33,523 bases of DNA from an uncultured Atopobiaceae bacterium (GTDB lineage: Bacteria > Actinomycetota > Coriobacteriia > Coriobacteriales > Atopobiaceae), in assembly GCA_905235165.1 (NCBI GenBank), contig CAJOKK010000005.1:1-33523 (forward strand). Direction: 5' to 3'. A program made the translations under genes and the position numbers. Shown piece by piece: positions 30,161 through 33,523 of this stretch. How positions within the stretch are numbered: the first letter of the stretch is position 1; each line of letters begins with the position of its first letter. The notes beneath the pieces were generated by a model. The model was not told the DNA's origin and did no database searches. It saw only the letters and a list, made by a program, of their open reading frames with translations.

Positions 30161-31152
30161 TTCAGGGTTGCGTACATGACGGCCTTGATGGTGTGCATGC
30201 GGTTCTCTGCCTCGTCAAAGACTCGGGACTTCTCGCCCTCGAAGACGGCGTCCGTAACTTCCATCTCGGTGACGCCGAACTTCTCGGCAATCTTGGCGCC
30301 CGTGGTGGTGAGGGTGTCGTGGAAGGCGGGCAGGCAGTGCAGGAAGATCGAGTTGGGGGCCGTCAGCGCCATGAGCTCTTCGGTCACGCGATAAGGCTCA
30401 AGCTGCTCGATGCGCTCGGCCCAGACTTCCTCGGGCTCGCCCATCGAGACCCAGACGTCGGTGTAGACCACGTGCGCGCCGCTCACGCCGGCCTTGGGGT
30501 CGTCGGTCAGGGTGATGGTGCAGCCGTTCTTCTCGGCAATGGGCTTGCAGGCGTCAATGACGTCATCGCTCGGCCAGCAGCTCTTGGGACCACAGGCCAC
30601 GAAGTTCAGGCCCAGCTTGGAGCAGACCACCATGAGCGAGCGAGCCACGTTGTTCTTGGCGTCACCCATGAAGACCAGGGTCTTGCCCTTGATGTCGTAG
30701 TTGAAGTTCTCCTGCACGGTAAGGATGTCGGCAAGCATCTGCGTGGGGTGCCAGAGGTCGGTAAGGCCGTTCCACACGGGCACACCGGACTTCTCGGCCA
30801 GCTCCTCGACGTCGGACTGCTTGAAGCCGCGGAACTCGATACCGTCGTACATGCGGCCGAGCACGCGCGCGGTGTCTTCAATGGACTCCTTGGTGCCCAT
30901 CTGCGACGAGACGGGATCAAGGTAAGTCACGCCCATGCCGAGGTCCATGGCGCCGACCTCAAAGGAGCAGCGCGTACGAGTGGACGTCTTCTGGAAGAGA
31001 AGGACGACGTTCTTGCCCTCGAGGTAGCGGTGGGGCGTGCCCGTGCGCTTGAGGTCCTTGAGGTTCTTGGCAAGCGCCAGAAGGTACTCGATCTCTTCGG
31101 TCGTGAAGTCAAGAAGGCGCAGGAAGCTGCGGCCTGAAAGGTTTACGCCCAT
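30157..31152 (-). CDS. arcB: Ornithine carbamoyltransferase
   Basis: The product has 331 residues. It catalyses ornithine plus carbamoyl phosphate to citrulline, or the reverse in the arginine deiminase pathway. The carbamoyl-phosphate motif is STRTR (57-61), HPTQMLAD follows near 140, and HCLPAFHD carries the catalytic Cys. The N-terminus, LSGRSFLRLLDFTTEEIEYLLALAKNLK, and the length are closer to catabolic ArcB proteins, but argF cannot be excluded because no arc or arg neighbour is present. I chose ATG 31152; the frame extends to a GTG at 31164 that has no ribosome site. HypF in this window uses carbamoyl phosphate too. Its stop codon lies in a TGAGTCA unit. Confidence 0.9.
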   Translation of the reverse strand: MGVNLSGRSFLRLLDFTTEEIEYLLALAKNLKDLKRTGTPHRYLEGKNVVLLFQKTSTRTRCSFEVGAMDLGMGVTYLDPVSSQMGTKESIEDTARVLGRMYDGIEFRGFKQSDVEELAEKSGVPVWNGLTDLWHPTQMLADILTVQENFNYDIKGKTLVFMGDAKNNVARSLMVVCSKLGLNFVACGPKSCWPSDDVIDACKPIAEKNGCTITLTDDPKAGVSGAHVVYTDVWVSMGEPEEVWAERIEQLEPYRVTEELMALTAPNSIFLHCLPAFHDTLTTTGAKIAEKFGVTEMEVTDAVFEGEKSRVFDEAENRMHTIKAVMYATLK

Positions 31153-31210
31153 AGTATTTCCCACTTTCTGGCAGCAAGCGTGCCATAGGTGCTCACGAGG
31201 TGATTGTTGG

Positions 31211-31241
31211 ATTATACCGTTTGCCTCGTCCGTGAGGTCAA
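31211..31241 (-). promoter_or_regulatory. Predicted promoter of the ornithine carbamoyltransferase gene
   Basis: On the minus strand TTGACC (31236-31241) and a consensus TATAAT (31211-31216) are separated by 19 bases, slightly longer than ideal. The leader would be about 50 nt. No obvious arginine-repressor box was seen. Confidence 0.5.
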
Positions 31242-31286
31242 GCGATACGCGAAGCCTCGGCTTTAGCCGGGCTCAGGCGACAAGAG

Positions 31287-32957
31287 CTAGACGGACAGGA
31301 GGGCCAGACGGTAGTAGTGAACGCCAATATGGTCGAAGTCAGAGAGCAGCGTGAGGTAGAGGGCGCCAGGGCCAGGCGAACAGATGCCCTTACTAATACG
31401 CTTCGTGTGGTTGGACGCCGCCTTGGACACTGCTTCAGAAATCGCGTCATACGTTGCGGAAGCCCTCTCGAACTCCTCCCTATCCCCCGTTGCGTAGGCC
31501 CTGACCGCCTCGGCCGAGATCTTATCGATAAGGGCCGTTAGCTCGCGCACTTCTTCCGCAGCCGCAGGGGAGAAGGACGCGTCGATGGCACCGATGCCCT
31601 CGGCACAGGACGCGATCTCCTCAGCATAGTCACCCACGCGCTCAAGGTCGGAAATAGAGAGCAGGGCCCTCGATAGGTACTCGCCGTCCTCCTCGCTCAC
31701 GTACTCGCTGAAGAGCCTTGCGATGTAGCGCTCAAGCTCACGATTGAGGAAGTTGATGTCCTTCTCGACCTCATTAAACTGCTCCTTGTCGGAGAGGTCG
31801 TCGGTTTTGATCATCTTCGAGCACGACTCGACGTTGCGCATCGTGAGGCCCGCCATGCGGAGGATCTCGTTTTTGACCTGCTGCACCGCGATGGGCGGCG
31901 AGGGGAGAAGGGCATCGTCGATGTAGGCCACCATGGAGACGTGCTCCTTCGGCTTCGGGTCGTCCGGGATGATGCGGCAGACCAAAGCGACCAGGGCATC
32001 CGTAAAGGGCAGCACCAAAAGGACCGTCACCACGTTGAAGACCGTGTGGAACATGGCGAGCTGAATCTGTATCGGCAAATGCGAGAAGACGTCGCCAAAG
32101 ATGGTCCCCAGCGTGACGGCTCCAGCCGTGCCGATGAGGAGGAACTCACCGATCAGCATGAACAAAAGCACGCCGGTGACGTTAAAGAGCAGGTGGATGA
32201 GGGAGGCGCGCTTTGCGTTCGCCGTTCCCGTGAGGCCTGCGATGATCGAGACCACGCAGCTGCCGATATTGGAGCCCATGGTGAGGAAGATTCCCTGGTC
32301 GAGGCCGATAAGACCAGCGAGCACCATGGTGATGCAGACAGACGTCATCGCGGATGAGCTCTGGACGATGGCGGTGAGCACCGTGCCGATAAGCACGAGA
32401 AGCAGGGGGCTCGTTATGCTCGCCAAAAAGGCCGTCACCCCGTCACTGCTCGCGAAGCCTTCCATGGCGCCGCTCATCATGCTGAGACCCACGAAGAGCA
32501 TGCCGAAGCCACAGAGGATGCCGCCGATGATCTTGCCTCGCTCCTTCTTGGCAATCGGCATGATGAAGGCGCCGATTCCCGCAAGCGAGGCAAATATCAG
32601 CGAGATCGAGATGGCCCCCTCGCCCGAAACGCCCCAAGCGACGATCTGGCCCGTGATGGTGGTTCCGATGTTGGCACCATAGATGACCGTCGCGGCTTGG
32701 GCCAGGCTCATGATGCCGGCGTTGACGAAGCCGATAATGATGACCGTCACGGCACCCGAGCTTTGGATGGCGGCCGTTCCAAGCGCTCCGATACCAACGC
32801 CCAGCATCTTTGATTTCGAGGCGACGGCAAAGAGATCACGCAGCTGGGAGCTTCCCAGCGTCTCGAGGTTTGTGCTGAGCATCGTACAGGCAGCGAGAAA
32901 GACGCCAATGCCGGCCATAAGCGTCAGCAGCGCCGAAATGACGTTAACGTCAATCAC
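31287..32957 (-). CDS. Na+/phosphate cotransporter family protein with PhoU-like C-terminal domain
   Basis: The product has 556 residues. The membrane half has the family's two inverted QSS motifs, AAIQSSGAVTVII (65-67) and AIVQSSSAMTSV (199-201), with GANIGTT and GSNIGSC after them. The cytosolic part from about 340 to the end is helical and charged and resembles PhoU (NEVEKDINFLNRELERYIARLF, SISDLERVGDYAEEIA). It is predicted to move phosphate in the inner membrane. The start is GTG 32957 with AGAAGGGA upstream. Alone in its transcription unit. Confidence 0.9.
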   Translation of the reverse strand: MIDVNVISALLTLMAGIGVFLAACTMLSTNLETLGSSQLRDLFAVASKSKMLGVGIGALGTAAIQSSGAVTVIIIGFVNAGIMSLAQAATVIYGANIGTTITGQIVAWGVSGEGAISISLIFASLAGIGAFIMPIAKKERGKIIGGILCGFGMLFVGLSMMSGAMEGFASSDGVTAFLASITSPLLLVLIGTVLTAIVQSSSAMTSVCITMVLAGLIGLDQGIFLTMGSNIGSCVVSIIAGLTGTANAKRASLIHLLFNVTGVLLFMLIGEFLLIGTAGAVTLGTIFGDVFSHLPIQIQLAMFHTVFNVVTVLLVLPFTDALVALVCRIIPDDPKPKEHVSMVAYIDDALLPSPPIAVQQVKNEILRMAGLTMRNVESCSKMIKTDDLSDKEQFNEVEKDINFLNRELERYIARLFSEYVSEEDGEYLSRALLSISDLERVGDYAEEIASCAEGIGAIDASFSPAAAEEVRELTALIDKISAEAVRAYATGDREEFERASATYDAISEAVSKAASNHTKRISKGICSPGPGALYLTLLSDFDHIGVHYYRLALLSV

Positions 32958-33115
32958 GATCTATCCCTTCTCACGAGGACAAGGTCACCGGGAAAACTAG
33001 ACACAAAAAAGCACAAATTAACGTGAGTTTAGCAGTCAACCTCGCCACATGCCGCTCAGGAGCTATAACGCTACGTTCAGGCCGCTACATCTATTATTAG
33101 ATGATGCAATATGTG

Positions 33116-33129
33116 ATACTAGATAGTAT
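33116..33129. promoter_or_regulatory. ATACTA-GA-TAGTAT dyad upstream of the AMP-binding enzyme gene
   Basis: A perfect 6-bp dyad in an AT-rich patch 38 bases upstream of ATG 33167, where the promoter should lie. It shares the GATACT element with the dyad at 27355-27376. It may be an operator. The surrounding gap 32958-33166 holds no gene; TTGACT on the minus strand at 33034-33039 is a possible -35 for the phosphate transporter. Confidence 0.4.
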
Positions 33130-33166
33130 TTTGGAGAGACTTGTATCCGGGCGAAAGGAAGCAATC

Positions 33167-33523
33167 ATGGCCCAGAGCACCTTAGTGAACTATCTCAACT
33201 TCAAAGACTTCCTCGAGGGAATGGCCGCCGACCGTCCGCACGCCATCATGTTCCTGTGCGAGCGTGACAGCAAGTACTGTCGCGTCACCTGGCAGGACTT
33301 CGTGGATGACGTAAACGCCCGCACCGAGGAGCTGCGAGAGCAGGGTTCCTCCTGCATCGCCATCATGTGTGATGGCACCTACGAGTGCGTACGCGAAATC
33401 TTTGCCGCAAACCTCGCCGGGCTACAGATCGCCATGCTCGACTCGGCCGTTGACGACGCACTTCTCACCCAGCTCTTGCCCTACGTGGACGCGGACGCCC
33501 TCTGGTGCCCCAAGCCCGAGCGT
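33167..33523 (+). CDS. AMP-binding (ANL superfamily) acyl-CoA synthetase/ligase, N-terminal part (runs off the window)
   Basis: The frame is open from ATG 33167 (AAAGGAAG upstream) to the last base, 119 residues. The pattern VTWQDFVDDVNARTEELREQG, IAIMCDGTYECVREIFAANLAGL and an MLDSAVDDALL segment is the N-terminal subdomain of adenylate-forming enzymes. This is where acyl-CoA synthetases carry a YxEL-type opening and the first Rossmann-like strands. The catalytic adenylation motifs are beyond the window, so the substrate and even activity cannot be judged. Confidence 0.75.
   Translation, partial: MAQSTLVNYLNFKDFLEGMAADRPHAIMFLCERDSKYCRVTWQDFVDDVNARTEELREQGSSCIAIMCDGTYECVREIFAANLAGLQIAMLDSAVDDALLTQLLPYVDADALWCPKPER

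Noticed and set aside
1..33523. tRNA or rRNA genes
   Set aside because: No cloverleaf-like sequence with a GTTCGA-type T-loop and CCA end, or rRNA segment, was noticed in the intergenic regions.

Overview
The window looks like a chromosomal segment of a high-GC, gut-type actinobacterium of the class Coriobacteriia (Collinsella/Olsenella/Atopobiaceae-like). This is inferred from overall GC of roughly 60-65 percent, strong Shine-Dalgarno sites, an anaerobic gene content (radical SAM and Fe-S maturases, no respiratory genes) and the style of the proteins. I could not run searches, so the genus is not fixed.

Layout. 1-577: the 3' end of a barnase-type RNase gene and its barstar inhibitor. 720-2883: pyrE and a DUF1846 gene, one base apart. 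2893-3910 (minus): manA, which carries two lesions. 4063-4249: palindromic element 1. 4272-6567 (minus): hydE and hydF. 6769-17104 (plus): a tightly packed nine-gene run, nifH-like, nifD-like 1, nifK-like 1, hypF, hypC, hypD, hypE, nifD-like 2, nifK-like 2. 17102-17384: palindromic element 2. 17468-19207: a TrhA/hemolysin III membrane protein and a FemAB-type aminoacyltransferase. 19205-19533: palindromic element 3. 19531-21471: an MBL-fold hydrolase and a MalY/PatB aminotransferase. 21478-22334 (minus): a PIN-toxin/antitoxin pair with its promoter and operator-like palindromes. 22489-25172 (minus): an MgtA-type Mg2+ ATPase whose N-terminus is frameshifted, preceded by a leader with a 21-codon upstream ORF. 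25593-27317 (minus): a membrane-anchored Gln/Pro-rich protein. 27506-30074: a Co/Ni ECF transporter (cbiM-cbiQ-cbiO). 30157-31152 (minus): ornithine carbamoyltransferase. 31287-32957 (minus): a Na/Pi cotransporter family protein with a PhoU-like domain. 33167-end: the N-terminus of an AMP-binding (ANL superfamily) enzyme.

The most interesting system is 4272-17104. It has one NifH-like reductase and two different NifD/NifK-like pairs. Together with them sit HypC, HypD, HypE and HypF, the set that builds the Fe(CN)2(CO) unit of [NiFe]-hydrogenases. HydE and HydF, two of the three [FeFe]-hydrogenase H-cluster maturases, lie divergently next to them. The window has no hydrogenase structural gene, HypA, HypB, HydG, NifB or other canonical nif gene. 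The simplest reading is an uncharacterised nitrogenase-like reductase whose cofactor may carry CO/CN-ligated iron, with one DK pair acting as enzyme and the other as scaffold. That is inference; the alternative is that the maturases serve hydrogenases encoded elsewhere.

The other notable theme is a family of large palindromic intergenic elements. They share a core bounded by CTGCGGCA and TGCCGCAG, but their long self-complementary arms differ from locus to locus. An associated 31-nt unit (TGAGTCA, 17 nt, TGACTCA) supplies the TGA stop codon of four different genes.
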